DNA from: Levilactobacillus tongjiangensis
GTDB lineage: Bacteria > Bacillota > Bacilli > Lactobacillales > Lactobacillaceae
Length of the DNA stretch: 64,000 bases
NCBI RefSeq assembly: GCF_003946345.1
Contig: NZ_RHNY01000004.1
Span: forward strand, 1 to 64,000
Reading direction: 5' to 3'
Numbering within the stretch: the first letter of the stretch is position 1; every line of letters begins with the position of its first letter. Shown here in pieces: positions 52,483-62,560 of this stretch. The notes below the pieces were generated by a model that had not been told where the DNA came from, did not search any database, and was given only the letters and a program-made list of their open reading frames with translations. Position numbers and translations under genes: made by a program.

Positions 52483-55400
52483 CGTTCCCGTTGCCCAAGC
52501 CTTTACAGCCAAAGTCACACCAGTCGATTCCGTGACCAAGGAGCCTATTCCTGGCATGGATCCTATCCAAGTGACCACGGTTGCCGGTAAATCAGTCGTT
52601 GTTCAAGTGCCTGGTTATACCCCAGTGACCGTTACTCTGGCCGCCCCCACAGCCGGCAAAACGGTCGCCAATGATACTGTGCTGATTAACACGAGTACAA
52701 CGCCGTCAACAGCAACGGATGTTGCTAACCCAATCAACCACTATTACACGGCTACCGGTGAAACGATTGATGGGACCCCAGTTACGGCCAATGTAACTGT
52801 AGGGACGAATCAATCTGTCACGGATGCCCTCAACGCTACGCCAATCGGTGAAGATGGCAAAGCTATCACTGACGGTAGTACGCCAGCCTACACTTGGTCG
52901 ACGGTTCCTAATGCCGCTGGGACGGATTCCACGGATTCCACGACGCTCCAGGATAGTAAGAGTATCTTGGTTCCAACGAAGTCGACGCTAGATAAGTGGA
53001 TTCAACAGGCGACTGACAATCAAACTAAGGCCGATACTGAGAAGGCTGCGGCGCAAGATATCTATGATAAGTTTGTGGCTTCACCCGACATCACGGCTGA
53101 TCAAAAGACTGCCGCAAAGAGTTTGCTGGATTCCGTGAACGCGGTCTACGAGAATCTATCGAAGACCAATGCGGATGCTAAAGCGTCTCTGGAGGATGCG
53201 GAGAATTCAACTGATCCTGCAACCATTGTTACAGACAGTCAGGCTGGTTATGCCGGCATCAGTGGCATGGATACGTCACTCAGTGAATTTAAAAACGATG
53301 TAGATAATATGTCGACGACTAACGCCGCAACCCAAGCTAGCATGGTGAGCTTTAAGTCTTGGTCACAGGACTACGGTACGCCATTAAAAAATCCTGAAGC
53401 TGTCTTTGGTGACGGGTTTGGTGTTACAGTCTCTGCTGACCAATTGGCGGGCTTATTTGCCGATCCAAATAACTTCTATTACGTTGATGCACTTGCTTCA
53501 GATACACCGGTTACGCCTAAAAACGTGGGTACCTATTACTTCAAGTTAACGGACGCCGGGCGGAGCTATATTAAGAGCTTAACGCCAGATAACCCAAATG
53601 CTGGGCTCTACGTTTCTGGAACGGTCACGATTAACCCCGTAGCTGTGGCACCAACTATTCAAGATACTAGTGTGGTGTACGGTGCAGAACCAACAATCGT
53701 GGGTAGCTTAGGATCGAAATTAGCAAATACAGACGATCCACTTACTCAGGATGATTTTGAAATTGTTGATAATGCTACTAAAGAGGTTGTTTCGAGTAAT
53801 CAGCTACAAGCTGGTGGCGACTACACGATTCAATATACCACTGATGCACAGAACACTTTGAAGGAAGATACGAATTATACTTTTGGTGATTTTGGAACGG
53901 CCAAGTTAACCGTGACGCCACGAGACATCACCGTAACCGCACCAACACTTACGAAGACTTATGGTGAGAGTGATCCTAAATTTGAGCTTACCGGTGTCTC
54001 AAGCGGTGAGCTAGCCAATAAGGACCAACTGTCTGATTTGGGTGTGACGCTCGAACGGGTTGCTGGTGAAAATGTTAAAGCTGGGCCATATACAATCAGT
54101 GCTGACCCTGCGTCAAATCTGAACAAGAATTACACCATTACCGTTACTCCAGGAAGCTTAACTATCAACAAGAAGCCCGTTACAGTAACAGCAAATAACG
54201 TTACGGCTACTTACAATGGTTCTACGCCTGAGACCAATGGCTTCAGCGTACCCGATGGTGCTTTGGTCGGGGACGATACGCCTACTAATCTGGGGGTTAC
54301 GTTGGACCCAATTTCCCAAGTCAACGCTGGAACGTATCCGGATGCTGTTACCGGGACTGCAACTTCAGATAACTATAACGTTACCGTTGTTCCGGGCAAG
54401 TTGACGATTGCGCAAGCAGATAGTTCTGTGGACTTAGGTGCCGCTACCATGGTTTATGGCGATAAATTCCCTACGTTCACGTCCACAGACAACGTGCCAG
54501 GAACCACTAGTAACATTACTCAAGCTGACTTTGAAATTGTGGATACTACTGGTAATACAGTTGGCGCATCCAAAGTACAAGCTAATGGCAAGTACACGCT
54601 ACAATTGTCCCAGACTGCCAAAAATCGACTGATTTCGGAAAATCCTAACTATGCTATTACGTTTGGGACGAGTACCCTGACTGTAACCCCACGGCCAGTT
54701 TCAGTGACAGCGAAAAATATTGATAAGACTTATGGCGATGCAGATCCTGACCTAGAGTTAACCGATACCAGTACTGGCGCAAGCACTGGTTTAGTTGCTG
54801 TTGATGATCTCGGCGTGAAGCTTACTCGGACGTCAGGAGAAAGTGTTGGCTCGTATGATATCACGATGGATTCGTCTTCAAAACTGAACCCGAATTACGC
54901 AGTCACCTTTACTCCAGGAACCTTTACGATTAACCCAGCGGATGGCAACGTGGCTGTCACGGGGACCACTATGACTTATGGTGATCCATTACCAAGTTTG
55001 TCAGTCTCAGTTAACGGGGCACCTGCTAGTGAACTTAGTGCGGACAATTTCGAGTTTGTTGATACAACGACAAAATCAGTGGTAACTGCTGCTAAATTAC
55101 CAGCCGGTAGCTACACGGTACAATTAACCAAAGCTGCTCAGGATACTTTGAGCAAGGCCAATGGCAACTTCACACTTACTTTTGGGACAGGTACATTGAC
55201 CGTGAATAAGCGGCCAATTACGGTGAAGATTAATGATGTCACTACTGATTACGACGGCTCGGCACATGGTGCGAATGGCTTTAGCATTTCAGCGGGTGAT
55301 AAGTTAGTCGATGGCGAATCGAGTGATGAGCTCGGTGTTACACTGGACCCAATCTCTGAGACTGAAATTGGGACGTACACAATTACTGGAAAGTCTGATT

Positions 55401-58400
55401 CAGCAAACTATGCCGTTACCGTTAACAATGGGACACTGAAGATTTTGGGTCAGACTGATGATGGTAAGGGTAATAAGACAACCACTGAAAAAGATGCAGC
55501 TGGTAACGTGCGGATTGATAAGCAGTGGGCTGATGGCAGCGAAACAATTTATACGGATGACAATGGTAAGCTGACAGTAACGGATAAAAAGGGCGACAAA
55601 ACGCTTGACCAGCAGACGTTTAACCCTGCTGGTGATCCGCTTACGCTGACTGACGACCCGAATACGAACACTATCGTTGCCCTTGATCCTACGTCTAAAC
55701 TGCCAACGTTCTCGCATGAGACAACGGCGACAAATGAGGCTGGTGATACTACTACGACGACGGACGCTGAAGGCAACGTTGTTAAAGTCGTTAAGCAGTG
55801 GCCAGATGGTACCCAAACGACGTACAAGTCTGATCCTTTGAATAATGGAGAGCAGACGGTTACGGAAGTGAAAGATGGCAAGACGGTTGACGAAAAGACA
55901 TTTGCTACCGACCCTAAGACCGGGAAGCCTGAAACAACTGCAACTGTGTCGAATGGTGATGACATTCAAACCATCGTTAACGTAAGCGAACCAGGGGCAG
56001 TACCAACGTTTGAACATGATACGACGCAGACATCGAAAGATGATTCTGGAACCGTTACTGCTACAACGAAGGACGATGCTGGTAATATCGTCAAGGTCGT
56101 TAAGACGTGGCCAAGTGATGATAATACGACCAGTACGACGACGTACACGTATGATCCAAGCACTAATGTCCAGACGGTAACTGAAGAAAAAGATGGTAAG
56201 CAGGTTGACCAAAAAACACTCGTTGCCGATCCCACGACCAAAATCACTGCTAAGGCAACGTTGAACAGTGGTGCTGCTGCTCAAACCATTGTTAACCCTG
56301 TCGAACCAGGTCAGATGCCAACGTTTGAACACGATACGACGGTGACGTCGAAAGATGATTCTGGAACCGTTACTGCTACAACGAAGGACGATGCTGGTAA
56401 TACTGTCCAAGTCGTTAAGCAGTGGCCCGATGGTACTCAAACGATTTACACGGATGACAATGGTACGCGGACGGTAACGGAGAAGCAGGGCGACAAGACG
56501 CTTGACCAGCAGACGTTTAACCCTGCTGGTGATCCGCTTACGCTGACTGACGATGCGAATACGAACACTATCGTTGCACTTGATCCTACGTCTAAACTGC
56601 CAACGTTCTCGCATGAAACAACAAAGACGGATGGTGATACCACCACAACGACGGACGCTGAAGGCAACGTTGTTAAAGCAGTTAAGAAGTGGCCCGATGA
56701 TACCCAAACGACGTACACGTATAATCCAGTCACTAAGGCTCAGACAGTAACTGGAGAAAAAGATGGTAGTAAACAAAAGTCACTTGTTGCCAACCCTAAG
56801 CCTGGAACCACTGATTCAACTGCAACTGTGTCGAATGGTGATGACATTCAAACCGTCGTTAACGTAAGCAAACCAGGGGCAGCACCAACGTTTGAACACG
56901 ATACGACGGACACGGTGACTGATAATGATATCACTACTGCTACAACGAAGGACGATGCTGGTAATGTCGTCAAGGTCGTTAAGACGTGGCCAAATGATGA
57001 TAATACGACCAGTACGACGACGTACACGTATGATCCAGGCACTAAGGTCCAGACGGTAACTGAAGAAAAAGATGGTAAGCAGGTTGACCAAGCGACACTC
57101 GTTGCCGATCCTACGACCAAAATCACTGCTAAGACAACGTTGAAGAGTGGTGATGCTGCTCAAACCATTGTTAACCCTGTCGAACCAGGTCAGATGCCAA
57201 CGTTTGAACACGATACGACGGACACGGTGACTGATAATGATATCACTACTGCTACAACGAAGGACGATGCTGGTAATACTGTCAAAGTCGTTAAGAATTG
57301 GCCCGATGGTACCCAAACCACGTACAAGCTTGATCCGTCCACAGGAAAAGGTGATGTGAGTGAACAAAAGAACGGGAAAACAATCGTCGACTCACAGGAG
57401 ATTCCCGCTGATTCTCATAAGGTAACTATTACTGATGATGATAAGACGAGCACTATCGTTACCTATGATCCTACGACCAAACTGGCAACGTTTGAACATG
57501 ACACGACGGATACAACGACAGATGATTCTGGAATTGTTACGACTGTGACAAAGGACGATGCTGGTAACGTTATCAAGGTTGTTAAGACGTGGCCAAAGGA
57601 TAATAGTACGACGACGTACACGTATGATCCAACCAGTAGTAAAGCAATGATAACTGAGGTAAACAACGGGAAAGAGATTGATCGGCAGGAAGAAGTTTCT
57701 TCTCCTTCGACGACCACGTTGAAGAGTGGTGATGGCGTTGAAACCATCGTTAACACGGGGCAACCAGGCGACATGCCAACGTTTGCGCATGATACGACGG
57801 TGACCGTGACTGATAAACTTGGTAACGTTACTGCCACGACGAAAAATGTTGCTGGCGATATCGTCAAAGTAGACCAGAAGTGGAAAGATGGTAGCGAGAC
57901 AATCTACACCAACGACAATGGCAAACAGCTGGTAAGCGAACTGAGAAACGGGAAGTCCGTTGCTCAGAAGCCACTTGAGCAGCAACCTGTTGATCCCAAA
58001 AATCCCGATGCTCCTAGAGTTTCAGAAGTAACACTGTCGGATGGTGCCGGTGGTACAGTAACTGTCAAACTTGATCAACCCGATGCAGCGCCAACGTTTA
58101 CGCATGCGCCAGCAGTCTTCAGTGCGGGCGTTAATGCACCAGCTAAGGACGCCGATAAGGTCGTGAAGATTACCAAGAAGTGGTCTGATGGTCTTAAGGT
58201 AGTTTATACGTATGATCCAGTAAGCGGCCAACGGATTATTAGTGAGCTGAAGAATGGTAAACTCATTGAGCAACGCGCGATTGAACCAGGTGCTGTACAG
58301 GCAGCTCTGCCTGACGGTAAGGGTGGTTCGACCATCGTTAAGTTTGATAAGACTGGCACAGTTCCAACCTTCACGCGTCAACTTGCTGACAAAGCAACTA

Positions 58401-58732
58401 GTCGCAAGGGAACGTCAGGAAAGAAAGCAGTGAAGAAAGCAGTAAAGAAAGCCACTGCAAACAAGGGTCAGAACCTGCGTAAGCAATCGGCTGCTGTGAA
58501 GCCACTGGCTCAAAGTGGAACAACTCATCGTGGTGTTAATCAAGCAGTTGCGGGTGATACTGTTGCAACTGAACCTGTTCAGTCTCAACAGCTGACCAAG
58601 GAACAACAAGCAAATCAACAGGAAACAGAATTACCACAAACGGGCCAAAAGAATGAAAGTTTCTTGGCACAATTAGGGGCAATCTTGTTGGCACTGTTGG
58701 TAACGCCATTTGTTCGTCGGCGCTCACATTAA
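52463..58732 (+). CDS. LPxTG adhesin, C-terminal part (MBG domains, repeats, sortase anchor)
   Basis: 2089 codons in frame +1 relative to the upstream part, lacking its own signal and a clear ribosome site, so it continues the same ancestral gene. Order: spacer and helical segment (about 180-270), four or more MBG-type domains (about 390-980; repeats of VVYGAEP, KTYGESDP, MVYGDKF, KTYGDADP, MTYGDPLP), about ten ~90-residue acidic repeats (about 995-1940; GNVVKVVK.WPDGTQTTY type), a Lys-rich stretch (KKAVKKAVKKATANKG) and a sortase signal LPQTG with hydrophobic helix and RRRSH tail. Intact, the gene would encode about 2600 residues. Confidence 0.88.
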   Translation: MATQAFSVPVAQAFTAKVTPVDSVTKEPIPGMDPIQVTTVAGKSVVVQVPGYTPVTVTLAAPTAGKTVANDTVLINTSTTPSTATDVANPINHYYTATGETIDGTPVTANVTVGTNQSVTDALNATPIGEDGKAITDGSTPAYTWSTVPNAAGTDSTDSTTLQDSKSILVPTKSTLDKWIQQATDNQTKADTEKAAAQDIYDKFVASPDITADQKTAAKSLLDSVNAVYENLSKTNADAKASLEDAENSTDPATIVTDSQAGYAGISGMDTSLSEFKNDVDNMSTTNAATQASMVSFKSWSQDYGTPLKNPEAVFGDGFGVTVSADQLAGLFADPNNFYYVDALASDTPVTPKNVGTYYFKLTDAGRSYIKSLTPDNPNAGLYVSGTVTINPVAVAPTIQDTSVVYGAEPTIVGSLGSKLANTDDPLTQDDFEIVDNATKEVVSSNQLQAGGDYTIQYTTDAQNTLKEDTNYTFGDFGTAKLTVTPRDITVTAPTLTKTYGESDPKFELTGVSSGELANKDQLSDLGVTLERVAGENVKAGPYTISADPASNLNKNYTITVTPGSLTINKKPVTVTANNVTATYNGSTPETNGFSVPDGALVGDDTPTNLGVTLDPISQVNAGTYPDAVTGTATSDNYNVTVVPGKLTIAQADSSVDLGAATMVYGDKFPTFTSTDNVPGTTSNITQADFEIVDTTGNTVGASKVQANGKYTLQLSQTAKNRLISENPNYAITFGTSTLTVTPRPVSVTAKNIDKTYGDADPDLELTDTSTGASTGLVAVDDLGVKLTRTSGESVGSYDITMDSSSKLNPNYAVTFTPGTFTINPADGNVAVTGTTMTYGDPLPSLSVSVNGAPASELSADNFEFVDTTTKSVVTAAKLPAGSYTVQLTKAAQDTLSKANGNFTLTFGTGTLTVNKRPITVKINDVTTDYDGSAHGANGFSISAGDKLVDGESSDELGVTLDPISETEIGTYTITGKSDSANYAVTVNNGTLKILGQTDDGKGNKTTTEKDAAGNVRIDKQWADGSETIYTDDNGKLTVTDKKGDKTLDQQTFNPAGDPLTLTDDPNTNTIVALDPTSKLPTFSHETTATNEAGDTTTTTDAEGNVVKVVKQWPDGTQTTYKSDPLNNGEQTVTEVKDGKTVDEKTFATDPKTGKPETTATVSNGDDIQTIVNVSEPGAVPTFEHDTTQTSKDDSGTVTATTKDDAGNIVKVVKTWPSDDNTTSTTTYTYDPSTNVQTVTEEKDGKQVDQKTLVADPTTKITAKATLNSGAAAQTIVNPVEPGQMPTFEHDTTVTSKDDSGTVTATTKDDAGNTVQVVKQWPDGTQTIYTDDNGTRTVTEKQGDKTLDQQTFNPAGDPLTLTDDANTNTIVALDPTSKLPTFSHETTKTDGDTTTTTDAEGNVVKAVKKWPDDTQTTYTYNPVTKAQTVTGEKDGSKQKSLVANPKPGTTDSTATVSNGDDIQTVVNVSKPGAAPTFEHDTTDTVTDNDITTATTKDDAGNVVKVVKTWPNDDNTTSTTTYTYDPGTKVQTVTEEKDGKQVDQATLVADPTTKITAKTTLKSGDAAQTIVNPVEPGQMPTFEHDTTDTVTDNDITTATTKDDAGNTVKVVKNWPDGTQTTYKLDPSTGKGDVSEQKNGKTIVDSQEIPADSHKVTITDDDKTSTIVTYDPTTKLATFEHDTTDTTTDDSGIVTTVTKDDAGNVIKVVKTWPKDNSTTTYTYDPTSSKAMITEVNNGKEIDRQEEVSSPSTTTLKSGDGVETIVNTGQPGDMPTFAHDTTVTVTDKLGNVTATTKNVAGDIVKVDQKWKDGSETIYTNDNGKQLVSELRNGKSVAQKPLEQQPVDPKNPDAPRVSEVTLSDGAGGTVTVKLDQPDAAPTFTHAPAVFSAGVNAPAKDADKVVKITKKWSDGLKVVYTYDPVSGQRIISELKNGKLIEQRAIEPGAVQAALPDGKGGSTIVKFDKTGTVPTFTRQLADKATSRKGTSGKKAVKKAVKKATANKGQNLRKQSAAVKPLAQSGTTHRGVNQAVAGDTVATEPVQSQQLTKEQQANQQETELPQTGQKNESFLAQLGAILLALLVTPFVRRRSH
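55440..58380 (+). repeat. Tandem coding repeats of the adhesin
   Basis: Acidic repeat units with near-identical DNA. For example the ~125 bases from about 55599 recur at about 56498, and the stretch 56052-56300 recurs at about 56892-57200. Such identity favours copy-number change by recombination and can mislead assembly. Confidence 0.85.
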
Positions 58733-58770
58733 CTTGATCGATTAGAGTTATCAGAAATAGTCTAGATCCA

Positions 58771-58806
58771 CTAAAAAGCCGTCTCGAGCCAGAGACGGCT
58801 TTTTAG
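58771..58806. terminator. Adhesin terminator
   Basis: CTAAAAAGCCGTCTC pairs perfectly with GAGACGGCTTTTTAG. Confidence 0.92.
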
Positions 58807-58912
58807 TATTCGTAGATGATGAGTGATCTTTTCGTGGATTGTCCGGTAATAGGGGCTGACTGTAGGGAGCGGCGACGTCGGTTAAAAAGAATGAGCGATT
58901 TTCAGTCCAAAC

Positions 58913-58941
58913 TTGACTGTAACGTTACAGGATAGTTTAGA
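58913..58941 (+). promoter_or_regulatory. Promoter with embedded palindromic operator for the UvrA-like gene
   Basis: TTGACT (58913-58918), 17 bp, TTTAGA (58936-58941). The spacer contains the perfect dyad CTGTAACGTTACAG (58917-58930), overlapping the -35. Repression by a TetR/MarR-type factor encoded elsewhere is likely. Confidence 0.65.
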
Positions 58942-58985
58942 ATGAAAGATAACATAAACGAAACTAAAGGCAAAGGTGGGCAAGT

Positions 58986-61526
58986 ATGACAACGAGTGAA
59001 AAACAACGTGAACATATTAGTGTACGTGGTGGTAACGTCCATAATTTAAAAAATATTGACGTGGACATTCCGTTGAATCAGTTTGTGGCAATCTCAGGTC
59101 CCTCGGGCTCCGGGAAGAGTTCGCTGGCCATGGGGATTTTATATGCGGAGGGGTCGCGACGGTACTTGGAGGCGCTATCCACCTACACTAGACGGCGAAT
59201 CGGTCAAAGCAAGCGGTCACAGGTCCAGGAGGTTCGGCACATTCCATCCGCGATTGCCCTGCGGCAACGGCCGGGAGTCCCTTCCGAACGCTCAACGGTG
59301 GGGTCGATGAGTGAGCTGTTCAACGTCGTGCGCCTCATCTTCTCACGGCTCGGCTCGATGGTGTGTCCCAACGGCCACCGGATTGCGCCTAGCCTGAAAG
59401 TTGCCCAAGCCATGGATCTACCGGGTGGCTCAGACAGTAAGATGGGAATTGTGACCTGTCCGGAGTGTGGGGTCGAATTCATGGCAAGATCAGCTGAAGA
59501 CTTTGCCTTCAACTCCGGCGGTGCCTGCCCAGAATGTCATGGGACGGGGACGGTTCAGACCTTAGACGAGGATAAACTGATCGGTGATGAGAATCTCAGT
59601 CTGGCCGAAGGGGTCGTGGCTTCATGGCATCTGCCCGGCCGAAACTTTATGCCGACGGTGGCGGAAACGTTGGGTGTCCGCATCGACGTGCCCTACAAGG
59701 ACCTCAGTGACCGGGAGAAGGACATTGTGCTCAACGGTGCCAAGAAGCAGTATCCCGTGGACTTTCGGACTTCTACTGGTCGGGTCTTTCATACCGACAA
59801 CACGTTGTATGAGAACGCCCACGAAGCCGTTTACGATTCCTTAAAGACGGTGAAGAGTGACCGAGCCATCAAGAAGGTCAACGAATTTTTCCACTTTTCC
59901 GTGTGCCCGACCTGTCACGGGACGCGGTTGAATCCAGAGCTCTTGACACAATTAGTTGGGGGTAAAAATATTGCTGAAGTTTCTGACCTGACCCTGGGAT
60001 CATTAGCCGGGTGGCAAGCTGCGGCGCAAAGTGAGTTGCCTACTGAGATGAAGGCCATGGCTGACGTACTCTTCAAGAACTTGACGGATACGTTGCGGCC
60101 CCTGCTGGAGCTGGGACTAGATTACCTGACCTTATCGCGGAATGGGAATACGCTGTCGACCGGAGAACTCCAACGGCTCCAACTAGCTAAGACCATTCGG
60201 ACCGAGACGACGGGCGTCTTGTACGTATTGGATGAACCCTCCATTGGGTTACACCCCGATAACGTTAAGGGACTCATTCGGATCTTTCGGGAACTGATTG
60301 CCCAAGGAAACTCGTTGGTCGTGGTCGACCATGAAGTCGACATCATTTCAGCTGCCGACTGGGTGATTGAGATTGGTCCTGGGTCGGGAGATGCCGGCGG
60401 TCAAATCATTGCCGAGGGAACGCCTCACGATTTAGTGGGCAATCCCCAGTCACTGATTGGGCCTTACATTTCGGGACAAGCTAACATCATGCATGATAAG
60501 GTGCCCACTAGTCGGAAGGCCAGCGAGCTCACCACACAGTTTGAGGTGCAGGATTACTTTAATCTACACGATGTAGCCGTGGCCATTCCAGGAAATGAGA
60601 TTACCGCCGTCACTGGGTTCTCTGGTGCCGGCAAGACGAGTTTGATTTTGGACAGCTTAGTCCCAGCCATTCAGGCGGCAAACAGTCAGGCTGCCCTGCC
60701 CAAGCAGGTGACGACCTTGAAGACTCATTTGAAGGACGTGGTGTCCGTGGATGCCAAGCCAATCGGGAAGAATGCCCGCTCAACGATTGCCACCTATACC
60801 ACCATCATGGATAATTTGCGGCGGATGTTTGCCAATTTACCGGAAGCCAAGGCCAAGAAGTTTGGCCTCGCTTACTTCTCGTACAATAACAAGCAGGGGG
60901 CCTGTGAACAGTGTGGCGGACTGGGCACCATTACCCTGGATATTCAATACTTGCCGGACATGGAAGAGGTATGCCCATACTGCCACGGTGCACGCTATAA
61001 GGATGAGATTCAACAGATTCGGTGGCACGGCTACAGTATTGTCGACCTGTTGAACTTGTCGGTCCGTGAGGCGTTAGCCGTCTTTGAAACGGTGCCTAAG
61101 ATTGAAAAGCAGCTTCAGTTGCTGGATGAAATGGGGCTGGGCTACCTGCACTTAGGTGAGAGCACGCCAAGCCTGTCCGGTGGGGAAGCCCAACGGCTAA
61201 AGCTCATGAGTCACTTGAACAAGCGTCAGAGCAAGACCCTGTTTATCTTTGACGAACCATCCGTCGGCCTACATCCTCAAGACGTGCAAACGCTGCTGGG
61301 TGTGATCAACAGTCTGAAGGCCAAGGGAGCCACGATTATCATCATCACACATGACCTCGACCTGATGACCAACGCCGATTACCTGATTGATCTCGGTCCC
61401 AAGGGTGGGCAAGCTGGTGGCCGGTTGATGGCTAGCGGTGAGCCACAGCAGTTGATCAAGACGGACAAGAGTCTGACACTGGATTATCTGAAGGCCCATT
61501 TTGAAAAATTCCATTTAGTTGATTAA
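58986..61526 (+). CDS. UvrA-family ABC ATPase, UvrA2-like short form
   Basis: An 846-residue excinuclease A homologue. Two ABC ATPase halves: Walker A GPSGSGKSSLAMG (about 35) and GFSGAGKTSL (about 545); signatures LSTGELQRLQLA and LSGGEAQRLKLM; Walker B VLDEPSIGLH and IFDEPSVGLH. Zinc modules CPECGVEF..CPECHGTG and CEQCGGLG..CPYCHG are present. It is about 100 residues shorter than housekeeping UvrA (~940), with a reduced insertion in the first half, as in the UvrA2/DrrC group linked to resistance to DNA-binding drugs. ATG after AAAGGTGGG. The operator-bearing promoter supports inducible resistance. Confidence 0.9.
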   Translation: MTTSEKQREHISVRGGNVHNLKNIDVDIPLNQFVAISGPSGSGKSSLAMGILYAEGSRRYLEALSTYTRRRIGQSKRSQVQEVRHIPSAIALRQRPGVPSERSTVGSMSELFNVVRLIFSRLGSMVCPNGHRIAPSLKVAQAMDLPGGSDSKMGIVTCPECGVEFMARSAEDFAFNSGGACPECHGTGTVQTLDEDKLIGDENLSLAEGVVASWHLPGRNFMPTVAETLGVRIDVPYKDLSDREKDIVLNGAKKQYPVDFRTSTGRVFHTDNTLYENAHEAVYDSLKTVKSDRAIKKVNEFFHFSVCPTCHGTRLNPELLTQLVGGKNIAEVSDLTLGSLAGWQAAAQSELPTEMKAMADVLFKNLTDTLRPLLELGLDYLTLSRNGNTLSTGELQRLQLAKTIRTETTGVLYVLDEPSIGLHPDNVKGLIRIFRELIAQGNSLVVVDHEVDIISAADWVIEIGPGSGDAGGQIIAEGTPHDLVGNPQSLIGPYISGQANIMHDKVPTSRKASELTTQFEVQDYFNLHDVAVAIPGNEITAVTGFSGAGKTSLILDSLVPAIQAANSQAALPKQVTTLKTHLKDVVSVDAKPIGKNARSTIATYTTIMDNLRRMFANLPEAKAKKFGLAYFSYNNKQGACEQCGGLGTITLDIQYLPDMEEVCPYCHGARYKDEIQQIRWHGYSIVDLLNLSVREALAVFETVPKIEKQLQLLDEMGLGYLHLGESTPSLSGGEAQRLKLMSHLNKRQSKTLFIFDEPSVGLHPQDVQTLLGVINSLKAKGATIIIITHDLDLMTNADYLIDLGPKGGQAGGRLMASGEPQQLIKTDKSLTLDYLKAHFEKFHLVD

Positions 61527-61537
61527 AGCTATGTAGA

Positions 61538-61572
61538 CTAAAAGCCGTCCCGATTTTGGGGACGGCTTTTAG
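61538..61572. terminator. Bidirectional terminator
   Basis: CTAAAAGCCGTCCC pairs with GGGGACGGCTTTTAG after the UvrA-like gene. Confidence 0.9.
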
Positions 61573-61586
61573 TGTGCACTGGCTAT

Positions 61587-61672
61587 TTAGCCGCTCTCCG
61601 GCGGACAGGGATGTAGCCTGCTGTGGGGACGCTTCAGACTGGCAGAACACCAGTCTTCAAAGTCGCCAGTGG
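61587..61672 (-). repeat. Truncated palindromic repeat
   Basis: GCCGC..TCCGGCGGACAGGGATG followed by CTGTGGGGACG reproduces the left end, arm and core edge of copy I at 38706. The rest is replaced by unrelated sequence ending at the hydrolase stop codon; about half the element is lost. Confidence 0.6.
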
Positions 61673-62419
61673 TTAGTTTTTAATAAAATCAGTCGCTAGC
61701 CGAAGTACATCGTCACGGGCAGCACCATCCAGTCCATGACTTGCGCCGGGCAAGAGGTGCAAAGTGCTGTGTTGGTAAATGGCATCATAACGTTGTGAAG
61801 CGCTGTAAGCCACAATCTGATCAGCGTCACCGTGAATTAGGCAGACGGGACCAGAGAAGTTCTGGGCAGTTTCGTAGATTGGCAGCAGTTGCGCCGTCCG
61901 TAGGTAGAAGCCCCCCAGTGCCTTCCCCTGGCCGAGCGGAAGCTGAGCGGGGATATGTTGCGGATCATAGACTAACCCCCGCGTATGGCCAGCCAGGGCG
62001 TCATCCTTGAGGGTGGCGGCCGGGGCCATCAAGACGACCTTGTGAATTAAATCAGCGTTGTAACCGGCCAACATGCTGGCGACGACACCGCCTTGCGAAT
62101 GGCCTAAAAGGTCAATTTGTTTTGGCGCGAGGCGGGTCTGAACCGCAGTCAACACGGCCTGGGCGTCAGCAATCTCGTTCAGAACGGTCATGTTGGCGAA
62201 GTCACCATCGCTGTGACCGCAACCGTTGAAGTCGAAGCGGACCGTCCCCACACCAACCGTCCGTAAGCGTTGAGCCAGCTGTTCCAGCAGGGCGGTCGGT
62301 GTATAGCCGCGGTCACTAATGAAACCGTGAAAGAGGATCGCAATCGTTCCGTTTGGTTCAGGTGCGGGCTCATAAATACCAGCTAGGGTGAGGCCATCTC
62401 TGATAACATTAAATTCCAT
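61673..62419 (-). CDS. Alpha/beta hydrolase (serine esterase/lipase-like)
   Basis: A 248-residue cytosolic hydrolase. Oxyanion region ILFHGFISDRG, FDFNGCGHSDG, nucleophile elbow GHSQGG, acid in LIHGDADQIV and base histidine in GASHGLDG complete the triad. It resembles feruloyl-esterase/acyl-hydrolase types of lactobacilli (cinnamoyl esterase-like), a tentative substrate guess. Separated by ~140 bp from the upstream NAD(P)-binding gene. Confidence 0.88.
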   Translation of the reverse strand: MEFNVIRDGLTLAGIYEPAPEPNGTIAILFHGFISDRGYTPTALLEQLAQRLRTVGVGTVRFDFNGCGHSDGDFANMTVLNEIADAQAVLTAVQTRLAPKQIDLLGHSQGGVVASMLAGYNADLIHKVVLMAPAATLKDDALAGHTRGLVYDPQHIPAQLPLGQGKALGGFYLRTAQLLPIYETAQNFSGPVCLIHGDADQIVAYSASQRYDAIYQHSTLHLLPGASHGLDGAARDDVLRLATDFIKN

Positions 62420-62560
62420 TCTAAAAACCTCCCAGTCAAATTGACGCTACGTCTAGGATAGTTGAAGATTTAAGGATTGTCACAACTTTTTTAATTAGTA
62501 TTTAACGGGGTCAAAGAAAAGGCGCATGATATTTTACTGGTATTTCAACGTTCAATCTGG

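Noticed and set aside
55400-56776. 458-codon open frame on the minus strand inside the adhesin repeats
   Set aside because: Its composition (Arg/Ser/Ile-rich, repeated) mirrors the sense-strand repeats, it has no ribosome site or family resemblance, and the sense frame has clear domains.
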